The notes under the pieces are model-generated. The model was not told where the DNA came from. It ran no database searches and saw nothing but the letters and a program-made list of their open reading frames with translations. The translations under genes and the position numbers were made by a program. A stretch of 64,000 nt of DNA from Streptomyces hygroscopicus subsp. hygroscopicus (lineage in GTDB: Bacteria; Actinomycetota; Actinomycetes; Streptomycetales; Streptomycetaceae). How positions within the stretch are numbered: the stretch's first letter is position 1; every line of letters begins with the position of its first letter. Of the stretch, positions 8,559-16,101 are shown one piece after another. Where the stretch lies: the NCBI RefSeq assembly GCF_030269125.1, contig NZ_BSSM01000006.1, positions 124,001 through 188,000 of the forward strand, in the 5' to 3' direction.

Positions 8559-8963
8559 ATGACCATCGACTGGCGCTACACCATCGAGCAGGATCTCGGC
8601 ATCCTCTCCGTCGCCGGCTACCTGGGCCCGGACGCCGTACGCCGCTTCAACGGCGCCATCGGCTGGGTCGTCGCGCGCGGCACCGGACCGGTCGTCCTCG
8701 ACCTGACCGAGCTGCGCAACTGGTCCGCGGAGGGCCAGGTGGCCATCACCGAGGCCGCCCGCCTGCTCGCCGCCTCCGGGCGATGCCTGGAGCTGGCCGC
8801 CATACCCGCCGACGGCTCCCTGGTCCCGGCCGGCGACTGCCCGGACATCCCGGTCCACTGCGACCTGGCCGCCGCGCTCGCCGCCCACGGCCGGGGCCCG
8901 TCCACGCCGGACGACGAACGCCAGGAGTGGCGCACCGACGGCTGGCCCGACCCCGCCTCCTGA
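8559..8963 (+). CDS. Lone STAS-domain protein (anti-sigma-factor antagonist type)
   Basis: A 134-residue protein whose first 105 residues look like a STAS fold: ILSVAGYLGPDAVRRF, then GPVVLDLTELRNWSAEGQVAI as the central strand and helix. The usual phosphorylatable Ser/Thr position lies in WSAEG. The last 25 residues are a disordered acidic tail. It follows the RsbW-like ATPase by 75 bases on the same strand, the usual pairing in partner-switching modules, where the unphosphorylated STAS protein sequesters the kinase. An AAGGAAG site precedes the ATG. Confidence 0.8.
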   Translation: MTIDWRYTIEQDLGILSVAGYLGPDAVRRFNGAIGWVVARGTGPVVLDLTELRNWSAEGQVAITEAARLLAASGRCLELAAIPADGSLVPAGDCPDIPVHCDLAAALAAHGRGPSTPDDERQEWRTDGWPDPAS

Positions 8964-9029
8964 CCCGCGTACCCGCGCCCGTCCCGGCCTGCGTACGATC
9001 CCTTTCGACCCACCTCCGGAAAGAGTTCC

Positions 9030-9377
9030 ATGAGCGACAACCTCCCCGCCTGCCCCGCCTGCTCGGGCACGTTCACCTACGAGATGGGCGCGCTGCTCGT
9101 CTGCCCCGAGTGCGGCCACGAGTGGTCGGCGTCCTCGGACGCGGCCGCCGAGGAGGGCCGGGTCGTCCGGGACGCGGTCGGCAACGTGCTCGCCGACGGC
9201 GACACCGTGACCGTGGTCAAGGCGCTCAAGGTGAAGGGCAGCCCGTCCGGCATCAAGGCGGGCACCAAGGTCCGCAACATCCGCCTCGTGGACGGCGTGG
9301 ACGGCCATGACATCGACTGCAGGATCGACGGCTTCGGCGCCATGCAGCTGAAGTCCGCTGTGGTCAAGAAGGCCTGA
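9030..9377 (+). CDS. PhnA/YjdM zinc-ribbon protein
   Basis: A 115-residue member of the PhnA (YjdM) family. The N-terminal zinc ribbon has CPAC at residues 8-11 and CPEC near 28-31; the C-terminal beta domain carries the family signature DGDTVTVVKALKVKG and IKAGTKVRNIRLVDG. The old link to alkylphosphonate use is not supported by any phn genes here, and the function is uncertain. The ATG at 9030 follows a GGAAAGAG site. It lies in the block between the two ArsR paralogues. Confidence 0.93.
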   Translation: MSDNLPACPACSGTFTYEMGALLVCPECGHEWSASSDAAAEEGRVVRDAVGNVLADGDTVTVVKALKVKGSPSGIKAGTKVRNIRLVDGVDGHDIDCRIDGFGAMQLKSAVVKKA

Positions 9378-9444
9378 ACCGGCCGCTTCGCGTGGGTGCG
9401 AGGACGGGGCGCGTGTTCCTGACCGGTACAAAGGGGTGTGTGCG

Positions 9445-9795
9445 GTGAGTACGCCGCTGTATCGGCTGAAGGCCGAGTTCTTCAAGACGCTCGGGCATCC
9501 GGCGCGCATCCGCGTGCTGGAGCTGCTCGGCGAACGTGAGTACGCGGTCGCGGAGATGCTGCCCGAGGTGGGTATCGAGCCCGCCCACCTCTCCCAGCAG
9601 TTGGCCGTGCTGCGCCGCGCCAACCTGGTCAGGACCCGCAAGGAGGGCTCGACCGTCCATTACTCCCTGACCAGCCCCCACGTGGCCGAACTGCTGCGGG
9701 TGGCGCGGACGATCCTGTCCGGTGTCCTCGCGGGCCAGGCGGAGCTGCTCGCCGATCTGCGCGCGGGCCGGCCGGAGGCCGGGCCGGAGGCGTAG
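9445..9795 (+). CDS. ArsR-family winged-helix regulator, paralogue
   Basis: A 116-residue repressor closely similar to the product of 5937-6278 over its whole length: PLYRLKAEFFKTLGHPARIR, HLSQQLAVLRRANLV, and a wing TRKEGSTVHYSL. No metal-binding cysteine pair is seen. The GTG at 9445 is preferred over 9436 because AAGGGG lies eight bases upstream and because it aligns with the start of the paralogue. The similarity suggests the two genes arose by duplication and may share a ligand or cross-regulate. No target gene follows it directly; the next 580 bases are non-coding. Confidence 0.9.
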   Translation: MSTPLYRLKAEFFKTLGHPARIRVLELLGEREYAVAEMLPEVGIEPAHLSQQLAVLRRANLVRTRKEGSTVHYSLTSPHVAELLRVARTILSGVLAGQAELLADLRAGRPEAGPEA

Positions 9796-10378
9796 GTCGG
9801 CCTGTTCCCGGTCTGCTTCTGTCGACGGAACCCCGTCCGGCGGCAGGAGCCGCCGAGGCCGGACGACACGCCCGGAAAGCCGCGTGACTCCGGCCACTCC
9901 CCCGCCTGTTGGTCCGGCGAAGACCCTCACCAGCAACTGGGAGAGGTTCATGGGCCCCCTGGGCAAGATCCGGACCGCCGGGCGGATCGCCGGGACGGAC
10001 CCACCCCGCCCCACACAACCACGCGAGAGGACGGGGTGGTTGGGCGGTTCCTCGACCACGGCGCGGCGAGCGGCGGCGATGTGCCGGCCCGCTGCCTGGT
10101 GCGGGCGGCGGGGACCGGCCCCTCCTCGCGGCGATCGGGCGGTGCGCGGACGTCCTCGCCGGGCTGGTCACCGTGCTGGGCACGCCGCCGGTTCCGGCGA
10201 CGGGGCCCGGCAGCGGAGGGACCGGCGGAGGGCCGACGGCACCGTCGCGACCCGGGTCGAACTCGCCTGCGACGGCGGCTGAGCCGGGTCAAGCCGGTCT
10301 ACCCGTCCTTCTCCACCGCGCTGCCGGACGCGTCGGCCGACACGATCGTGCCGGACCTCCCGCCGGCCGACCGGAGCC
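9796..10378. other. Long gap without a supportable gene
   Basis: This 583-base gap separates the second ArsR gene from the convergent SLOG-like gene. All frames are open for some distance because of the GC content, but none has convincing family motifs, a good ribosome site or balanced composition. The stretch near 10290-10410 (PVYPSFSTALPDASADTIVP in one frame) has a protein-like composition and may be the tail of a decayed gene. I could not identify it. Confidence 0.5.
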
Positions 10379-10921
10379 TCAATCCGTCGTACGCGGGGAA
10401 CGGCCTGTGAGACCGCAGGTGCCCAGCGCCCCGACGGGCGGGTCGGTCCGGTGCTCGGCGCCGTGCGGCCACAGCACTTCGACGTCCACGCCGTGGCTGC
10501 GGGCGTAGGCCACCAAATGGGCGGTCGCGTCACGGCCGTTGGACGGTGAGCCGTCCCAGACGGCCAGCAGCCGGCCGCAGGAGCGGACCAGGGCCTCGTC
10601 GGCGGTGATGCAGGAGGCGCGGTCGCCGGGGTCGTACTCGACCAGGCGCACCATCTGCGACAGCAACAGCAGTTCGCCGGCCGCCTTGCGGTCGGGCTCG
10701 GCGACGTACGCGGGCACGCCCCTGAGGGACGGCAGCACCGTCACCAGGGCCAGCCCCGCCTTGCGCGCGGCGCGTCCGAACGCCACGGGCAGGCCCTTGC
10801 CGGCCCGGACCAGCCCCGCGCGCCCGGTGCGGGCACGGTCGGCCAGCCGGGTGCGCAGCTCCTCCTCCAGGAGGGCCAGCGTCGGCACGGTGAGATCCGG
10901 ATGTCCGACGACGGCGATCAC
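10379..10921 (-). CDS. SLOG/Rossmann-like hypothetical protein
   Basis: A 180-residue soluble protein. It begins with a beta strand and loop (MIAVVGHPDLT), has AGKGLPVAFGRAARKAG near 60-75, and ends with LLAVWDGSPSNGRDATAHLV. This arrangement resembles SLOG/DprA-like nucleotide-binding Rossmann proteins, which sense or process nucleotide-derived ligands. The exact function is unknown; relatives occur widely in Streptomyces as hypothetical proteins. The GTG or ATG-type start at 10921 is kept because the first strand begins there. A striking T-tracted hairpin lies 70-95 bases upstream in its leader, suggesting attenuation. Confidence 0.75.
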   Translation of the reverse strand: MIAVVGHPDLTVPTLALLEEELRTRLADRARTGRAGLVRAGKGLPVAFGRAARKAGLALVTVLPSLRGVPAYVAEPDRKAAGELLLLSQMVRLVEYDPGDRASCITADEALVRSCGRLLAVWDGSPSNGRDATAHLVAYARSHGVDVEVLWPHGAEHRTDPPVGALGTCGLTGRSPRTTD

Positions 10922-10992
10922 TCCTGGATTTCCCTTCTCCCCATGCGCCGATCATCGTCATCCGCGGTCGGCGGGCACAGGGGCCTGTCGGG

Positions 10993-11017
10993 AAAAAAAC
11001 CGGGGCCGTCAGGCCCC
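10993..11017 (-). terminator. Intrinsic terminator in the leader of the SLOG-like gene
   Basis: Read on the minus strand, GGGGCC-TGAC-GGCCCC forms a perfect stem followed two bases later by seven T residues, an unusually classical terminator for this genome. It sits upstream of the gene starting at 10921, not after a gene. An overlapping alternative stem CCCCTG-TC-CAGGGG just before it uses the same GGGG, so the two hairpins exclude each other as in attenuators. The rest of the 306-base gap to 11227 holds the probable promoters of both divergent genes and no supported ORF. Confidence 0.6.
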
Positions 11018-11227
11018 TGGACAGGGGTGCCCGCGGTGTGCGTTCCCGTGCCTGCGACGCGGCCGGCTTCCCGGCCCCGGAACGACGCGGTTACCCGAGT
11101 GAGGACTTAAGCTGCCGTTGACCGGGGCCGGTCGCCGGGGTCCGGGCCGCCGCACGGCCTGCGCGGGCACCCGGGTGGGTATCCGGTGGGGTGTGCGGTG
11201 GTGGACGCTGCCGAAGGAGGCACACGG

Positions 11228-12352
11228 ATGCGGGACATCGCGGAGGGCCTCTCCTCCTGGAGTGCGTCGGGCAAGCGGTTCGCGGTGGCGACGGTCGTAC
11301 GGACCTGGAAGTCGGCGCCCCGGCAGGCGGGCTCCTCGCTCGCGGTCGCCGAGGACGGCGAGGTGATCGGGAGTGTCTCGGGCGGCTGTGTCGAGGGCGC
11401 GGTGTACGAGCTGGCGAGCGAGGTCCTGGAGACCGGCGAGCCCGCGCTCGTGACGTACGGGGTGAGCGACGACGACGCGCTCGCGGTCGGCCTGACCTGC
11501 GGCGGGATCATCGAGATCCTGGTGCGGCCGGCGGGCGCGGGACGCTTTCCCGGGCTGCCGGGGGTGCTGGAGGCGATCGGGGCGGGGCGGCCGGTGGCGG
11601 TGGTGTCGCCGCTGCCCGGCGAGGGCGGTGGCGCGGAGCCGGATCCCACGGCCGCGCCCACCGGTCAGATGATCGTCACGCCGTCGGGCGCGGAGGGCAC
11701 CCTCGGTGACGCCCGCCTCGACTCCGCCGTCGCCGAGCGGGCGCAAGGACTGCTGGCGCAGGGCAGCACCGCCGTGGTGCGCATGGGACGGGCGGGTGAG
11801 GAGCGGCGCGACGACGTCGCCGTGTTCGTGGAGTCCTTCGCGCCGCCGCCGCGGATGCTGGTGTTCGGCGCCATCGACTTCGCGTCCGCGGTGGCCCGGA
11901 TCGGCAAGTTCCTCGGCTACCACGTCACGGTCTGCGACGCCCGCCCGGTCTTCGCCACGCGCCGCCGCTTCCCGGACGCGGACGAACTGGTGGTCGACTG
12001 GCCGCACCGGTACCTGGAGTCGACCGACGTGGACGAGAACACGGTGATCTGTGTCCTCACCCATGACCCGAAGTTCGACGTACCGCTGCTCCGGCGGGCG
12101 CTGCGCACACCGGCCCGCTACATCGGCGCGATGGGCAGCCGCCGTACCCACGAGGACCGGTTGCGACGGCTGCGCGAGGAGGGGATGAGCGAGGCGGAAC
12201 TCGCCCGGCTGTCCTCGCCCATCGGGCTCGATCTCGGGGCGCGCACGCCGGAGGAGACGGCGGTGGCCATCATGGCGGAGATCATCGCGTTGCGGTGGGG
12301 CGGGACGGGGCGGCGGTTGGTGGAGACGACGCCGGCGCCGATCCACCGGTGA
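11228..12352 (+). CDS. XdhC/CoxI-family protein
   Basis: A 374-residue protein of the XdhC/CoxI family, which helps sulfurate and insert the molybdenum cofactor into xanthine-dehydrogenase-type hydroxylases. The N-terminal domain shows RTWKSAPRQAGSSLAVAEDG, GSVSGGCVEG and GLTCGGIIEILV. The C-terminal Rossmann domain has VARIGKFLGYHVTVCDARP and IGAMGSRRTHEDR. The ATG at 11228 follows an ideal AAGGAGG site seven bases upstream. No molybdoenzyme gene is in the window, so its client must be encoded elsewhere. It is convergent with dxs across a strong hairpin. Confidence 0.92.
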   Translation: MRDIAEGLSSWSASGKRFAVATVVRTWKSAPRQAGSSLAVAEDGEVIGSVSGGCVEGAVYELASEVLETGEPALVTYGVSDDDALAVGLTCGGIIEILVRPAGAGRFPGLPGVLEAIGAGRPVAVVSPLPGEGGGAEPDPTAAPTGQMIVTPSGAEGTLGDARLDSAVAERAQGLLAQGSTAVVRMGRAGEERRDDVAVFVESFAPPPRMLVFGAIDFASAVARIGKFLGYHVTVCDARPVFATRRRFPDADELVVDWPHRYLESTDVDENTVICVLTHDPKFDVPLLRRALRTPARYIGAMGSRRTHEDRLRRLREEGMSEAELARLSSPIGLDLGARTPEETAVAIMAEIIALRWGGTGRRLVETTPAPIHR

Positions 12353-12367
12353 GGCGCCGTCGCGTAC

Positions 12368-12397
12368 GGTGCCGGCGTCCGCGGGGACGCCGGCACC
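12368..12397. terminator. Bidirectional hairpin between xdhC-like gene and dxs
   Basis: GGTGCCGGCGTCC and GGACGCCGGCACC pair perfectly over 13 bp with a GCGG loop. It lies 15 bases after one stop and 14 bases after the other, so it can serve both convergent genes. No T-tract is present. Confidence 0.85.
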
Positions 12398-12410
12398 GCG
12401 GGTCCCCGGC

Positions 12411-14318
12411 TCAGCCGGGGAAGACCATCTCGTCGTGTTCGTCGCGGCCCAGGCCGGCGAAGACCCCGAAGACGCGGCGGGCGACGTCCGCGGCCGTGAG
12501 CCCGACGCGGGCGAGCACGCGACCGCGTTCGGCATGGTCGAGGAACTCGGCGGGGATGCCGAAGTCCCTCACGGGGACGTCCACTTCGGCATCGCGCAGC
12601 GCCTGTGCGACGGCGGCGCCGACACCGCCGGCCCGCACTCCGTCCTCGACGGTGACGACGAGCCGGTGGCGGGCGGCGATGCCGGGCAGGGCCGCGTTCA
12701 CCGGCTTGATCCAGCGCGGGTCGAGGACGGTGGCGCCGATGCCCTGCTCGGCGAGGCGGTCGGCGACCTCAAGGCACATGGGGGCGAGCGCGCCGACGGA
12801 GACGACGAGGACGTCGGTGCCGTCCTCGGCGGAGCCGCGGAGCACGTCCATGCCGGCGACGCTGCCGACGGCGGCGACCCCGGGGCCGACGGTGCCCTTG
12901 GAGTAGCGCACCACCGTGGGTCCGTCCGCCACCTCGACGGCCTCGCGCATCTGGGCGCGCAGCTGGTCGGCGTCGCGGGGCGCGGCGATGCGCAGGCCGG
13001 GGACGACCTGGAGCACGGCCATGTCCCACATGCCGTTGTGGGAGGCTCCGTCGTCGCCGGTGATGCCCGCGCGGTCGAGCATGAAGGTCACCGGGCAGCG
13101 GTGCAGGGCCACGTCCATCAGGAGCTGGTCGAAGCAGCGGTTCAGGAAGGTGGCGTAGACGGCGACGACCGGGTGGAGTCCTGCGGTGGCGAGGCCGGCG
13201 GCGGAGGCGGCGGCGTGCTGCTCGGCGATGCCGACGTCGAAGAAGCGGTCCGGGAAGCGCTCGGCGAAGGGGGCGAGGCCGGTGGAGCTCCGCATCGCCG
13301 CGGTGATCGCCACGATGTCGTCGCGCTCGCCGCCGAGGCGTACCAGTTCCTCGCCGAAGACGGTGGTCCAGTCCTTGCCGGCGACGGAGACCGGCCTGCC
13401 GGTGTCGGGGTCGATGACCTTGACCTGGTGGAAGCGCTCGTCCGACTCCTCGGCGAAGCTGTAGCCGCGGCCCTTCTCGGTGATGCAGTGCACGATGACC
13501 GGGCCGCCGAAGCGCTTGGCGCGGGACAGCGCGGACTCCAGGGCCTCGGTGTCGTGGCCGTCGATCGGGCCGACGTACTTCAGGCCGAGGTCCTCGAACA
13601 TGCCCTGGGGGGCGATGAAGTCCTTCAGGCCCTTCTTGGCGCCGTGCAGCGCGTCGTAGACCGAGCGGCCGACGATCGGGGTGCGGTCGAGGACGGCCTT
13701 GGTGCGCTCCAGGAACTGCTCGTAGCCGTCGGTCGTGCGCAGGGCGGCCAGGTGGGAGGCGAGGCCGCCGATGGTGGGGTTGTACGAGTGGCCGTTGTCG
13801 TTGACCACGATGACCAGCGGGAGGGTCTTGTCGGCGGCGATGTTGTTCAGCGCCTCCCAGGTCATGCCGCCGGTGAGCGCGCCGTCGCCGACCACCACGA
13901 CGACCGAGCGGTCGCGCCGGCCGAGGAGGCGGTCGGCCTTGGCGATGCCGTCGGCCCAGCTCAGGGCGGCGGAGGCGTGCTGGTTCTCCACGATGTCGTG
14001 GGCCGACTCGGCTCGGCTGGGGTATCCGGAGAGGCCGCCCTCCTTGCGGAGTCCGGAGAAGTCCTGGCGGCCGGTCAGCAGTTTGTGCACATAGGTCTGG
14101 TGGCCGACGTCGAAGACGATCCGGTCCTTCGGGGACTCGAAGACCCGGTGCAGCGCGATGGTCAACTCGACGACGCCCAGGTTGGGTCCCAGGTGTCCGC
14201 CCGTGCGGGAGACGGCGTCGACGAGGAATTCCCGGATCTCCCCGGCCAGCGTTCCCAACTCGGCGGCATCGAGCTTCTTCAGGTCCTGCGGGCCGTGGAT
14301 CGTCTCCAGAATGCCCAT
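12411..14318 (-). CDS. dxs: 1-deoxy-D-xylulose-5-phosphate synthase
   Basis: A 635-residue thiamine-diphosphate enzyme that condenses pyruvate and glyceraldehyde-3-phosphate, the first step of the MEP isoprenoid pathway. It is full length and intact: [20 protein letters not shown], the [13 protein letters not shown] segment, the ThDP motif [13 protein letters not shown] to [11 protein letters not shown], and the transketolase-like [16 protein letters not shown]. No other isoprenoid gene is nearby, and Streptomyces often carry two dxs copies, so this may be either. The upstream 14340-14390 region is AT-richer and probably holds the promoter. Confidence 0.97.
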   Translation of the reverse strand: MGILETIHGPQDLKKLDAAELGTLAGEIREFLVDAVSRTGGHLGPNLGVVELTIALHRVFESPKDRIVFDVGHQTYVHKLLTGRQDFSGLRKEGGLSGYPSRAESAHDIVENQHASAALSWADGIAKADRLLGRRDRSVVVVVGDGALTGGMTWEALNNIAADKTLPLVIVVNDNGHSYNPTIGGLASHLAALRTTDGYEQFLERTKAVLDRTPIVGRSVYDALHGAKKGLKDFIAPQGMFEDLGLKYVGPIDGHDTEALESALSRAKRFGGPVIVHCITEKGRGYSFAEESDERFHQVKVIDPDTGRPVSVAGKDWTTVFGEELVRLGGERDDIVAITAAMRSSTGLAPFAERFPDRFFDVGIAEQHAAASAAGLATAGLHPVVAVYATFLNRCFDQLLMDVALHRCPVTFMLDRAGITGDDGASHNGMWDMAVLQVVPGLRIAAPRDADQLRAQMREAVEVADGPTVVRYSKGTVGPGVAAVGSVAGMDVLRGSAEDGTDVLVVSVGALAPMCLEVADRLAEQGIGATVLDPRWIKPVNAALPGIAARHRLVVTVEDGVRAGGVGAAVAQALRDAEVDVPVRDFGIPAEFLDHAERGRVLARVGLTAADVARRVFGVFAGLGRDEHDEMVFPG

Positions 14319-14543
14319 GCGTCATTCTCCTTCGGCGCTGCGGATAGGGAACGCGAAGGTGAAAGGTTATCAATTCCACCGGTTTCGGGGGCCGGGGACG
14401 CGAGGGCGACCGGTACCCGTGTCCGGTTCGCGCAGCGTCCGCCACTGCCGCCCCGGGCAGCCGTCCGAGCCTGCCGGACACCGGCACGGGTAGTGGAATA
14501 TTGAACAAACTCGGGCGGTTGTGCCCCACGAAGGAGGTCACCA

Positions 14544-14891
14544 GTGGAAGCCACGTACTACGACCACGGCACCCCCGCCGAGCGCTGGGAGCGGGCCCAG
14601 GCGTTCTTCGGCGCCAAGGACTACGCGGGGGCGGCGCGGGTGCTCGCCGGGCTGGTGGAGGAGGTGCCGGAGCAGACCGGGCCCCGGCTGCTGCTGGCGC
14701 GGGCGTACTACCACTCCGCGCAGTTGCGGCGCGCCGAGGACCAGTTGCGGGTGATCGTGGAGCGCGACCCGGTGGACCACTACGCGCGCCTGATGCTGGG
14801 CCGCACGCTGGAGCGGCAGTCGCGGCACGAGGAGGCGGGGCAGCACCTGCGGATCGCCTCGGCGCTCGCGGGCGACCTCCCGCGTCCCTGA
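14544..14891 (+). CDS. Small TPR-repeat protein
   Basis: A 115-residue helical protein made of about three tetratricopeptide-like repeats (AERWERAQAFFGAKDYAGAA, LLLARAYYHSAQLRRAEDQL, ARLMLGRTLERQSRHEEAGQ), with no signal or membrane segment. Such proteins mediate protein contacts; the partner is unknown. The GTG at 14544 follows an excellent AAGGAGGT site. It is divergent from dxs and precedes the deformylase gene by 45 bases on the same strand, so the two may be co-transcribed. Confidence 0.87.
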   Translation: MEATYYDHGTPAERWERAQAFFGAKDYAGAARVLAGLVEEVPEQTGPRLLLARAYYHSAQLRRAEDQLRVIVERDPVDHYARLMLGRTLERQSRHEEAGQHLRIASALAGDLPRP

Positions 14892-14936
14892 GCCGCGCGT
14901 CTCGTGCCGGGTGTGCCCCCGTGGCATCCTGGCGCG

Positions 14937-15581
14937 ATGGCACCCGACCGTGATCACGCGCCCCTCGCCGAGCGGGTCGAGGAACTCCTCGCCGCCGGCG
15001 GCCCCCTGCCCATCGTCGCCGCGGGGCGGCCGGTGCTGCGCCGCCCCACCGAGCCCTACGACGGCCAGCTCGGCCCCGCGCTGCTGGCCCGCTTCGTCGA
15101 GGCCCTGCGCCTGACCATGCGCGCGGCCCCCGGCGTGGGCCTGGCCGCGCCGCAGGTCGGCGTGGAGCTGCGGATCGCGGTCCTGGAGGACCCCGCACCC
15201 GTGCCGGAGGAGATCGCCGTGGTCAGGGGCCGCCGCCCGCAGCCCTTCCGGGTGCTGGTCAACCCCTCCTGCGAACCGGTCGGCACCGCACGCGCCGCGT
15301 TCTTCGAGGGCTGCCTCAGCGTGCCCGGCTGGCAGGCCGTGGTGGCCCGGCACGCGGAGGTGCGGCTGCGCGCGGAGGACGAGCACGGGCACCCGGTGGA
15401 CGACGTGTTCACCGGCTGGCCCGCCCGCATCGTGCAGCACGAGACGGACCACCTCGACGGCATGCTCTACCTCGACCGCGCCGACCTGCGCTCCCTGTCC
15501 ACCAACGAGGCGGTCGCGGCCCTGTGGTCCCAGCCGACCCCGGCCGCGGCGGCCGACGCCCTCGGCTTCGAACTGCCCTGA
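14937..15581 (+). CDS. def: Peptide deformylase
   Basis: A 214-residue metalloenzyme that removes the formyl group from the initiator methionine of new proteins. All three motifs are intact: GVGLAAPQVG at residues 66-75, EGCLS near 122-126 with the metal-binding Cys, and QHETDHLDG near 166-174 with the two His ligands and catalytic Glu. Insertions in the loop between motifs 1 and 2 match other actinobacterial forms. The ATG at 14937 fits the family start better than upstream frames. Streptomyces usually encode several deformylases, so this one is probably not the only copy. Confidence 0.95.
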   Translation: MAPDRDHAPLAERVEELLAAGGPLPIVAAGRPVLRRPTEPYDGQLGPALLARFVEALRLTMRAAPGVGLAAPQVGVELRIAVLEDPAPVPEEIAVVRGRRPQPFRVLVNPSCEPVGTARAAFFEGCLSVPGWQAVVARHAEVRLRAEDEHGHPVDDVFTGWPARIVQHETDHLDGMLYLDRADLRSLSTNEAVAALWSQPTPAAAADALGFELP

Positions 15582-15612
15582 TCCCGCCGCGAGCCGGCCG
15601 CCGCCGTGTGCG

Positions 15613-15972
15613 TCAAAAGCCCGGGGCCGGCAGGAACCCCGGCCACCAGGGCGGTACGCCGCCGGGGCAGTCGTACGTCCCGCCGGCCCAGAACAGCGAC
15701 AGCGCGCACCAGAGAACGGCGGGGAACACCACCGCGCGGGCGAGGGAACGGGGAAGAGACCGGTTCCCCGGGAACGCGCCCACGGCCGCCCAGCACAGCA
15801 GCAGCACCGCCCAGAGTCCCGGTATGAACAGGTACAGCAGGAACCCGCTGTCGGCCGCGTTGTTCACCCCCGCGTCGCAGGCGTCCCACGCCCTGCCCAG
15901 CACCATGGCCGCGAGCACGGCCGAGGCCAGACCCACCACCGCGCCCAGCCACCCGTGCAGCCGTCCCCACAT
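15613..15972 (-). CDS. Small integral membrane protein
   Basis: A 119-residue protein with three hydrophobic segments: LHGWLGAVVGLASAVLAAMV, a central GFLLYLFIPGLWAVLLL run, and AVVFPAVLWCALSLFWAGG. It ends in a Pro/Gly-rich tail. No family is recognised. The ATG at 15972 is chosen because a GGGGGGC tract lies just upstream and the first helix follows; longer frames add an unlikely leader. It is convergent with the deformylase gene and downstream of the flavoprotein gene on the same strand. Confidence 0.7.
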   Translation of the reverse strand: MWGRLHGWLGAVVGLASAVLAAMVLGRAWDACDAGVNNAADSGFLLYLFIPGLWAVLLLCWAAVGAFPGNRSLPRSLARAVVFPAVLWCALSLFWAGGTYDCPGGVPPWWPGFLPAPGF

Positions 15973-16101
15973 ACGCCCCCCGTTCTCCGCGCGTCCGGGA
16001 AATTCTCCCGCACGGCGGATCGGCCCGACCGCCACCACCCCGGGTGCCGCGCCCGCGCGGGCGCGGCACCCCGGCAGCGGCCGGAAGGACCGCCGTCTCC
16101 G

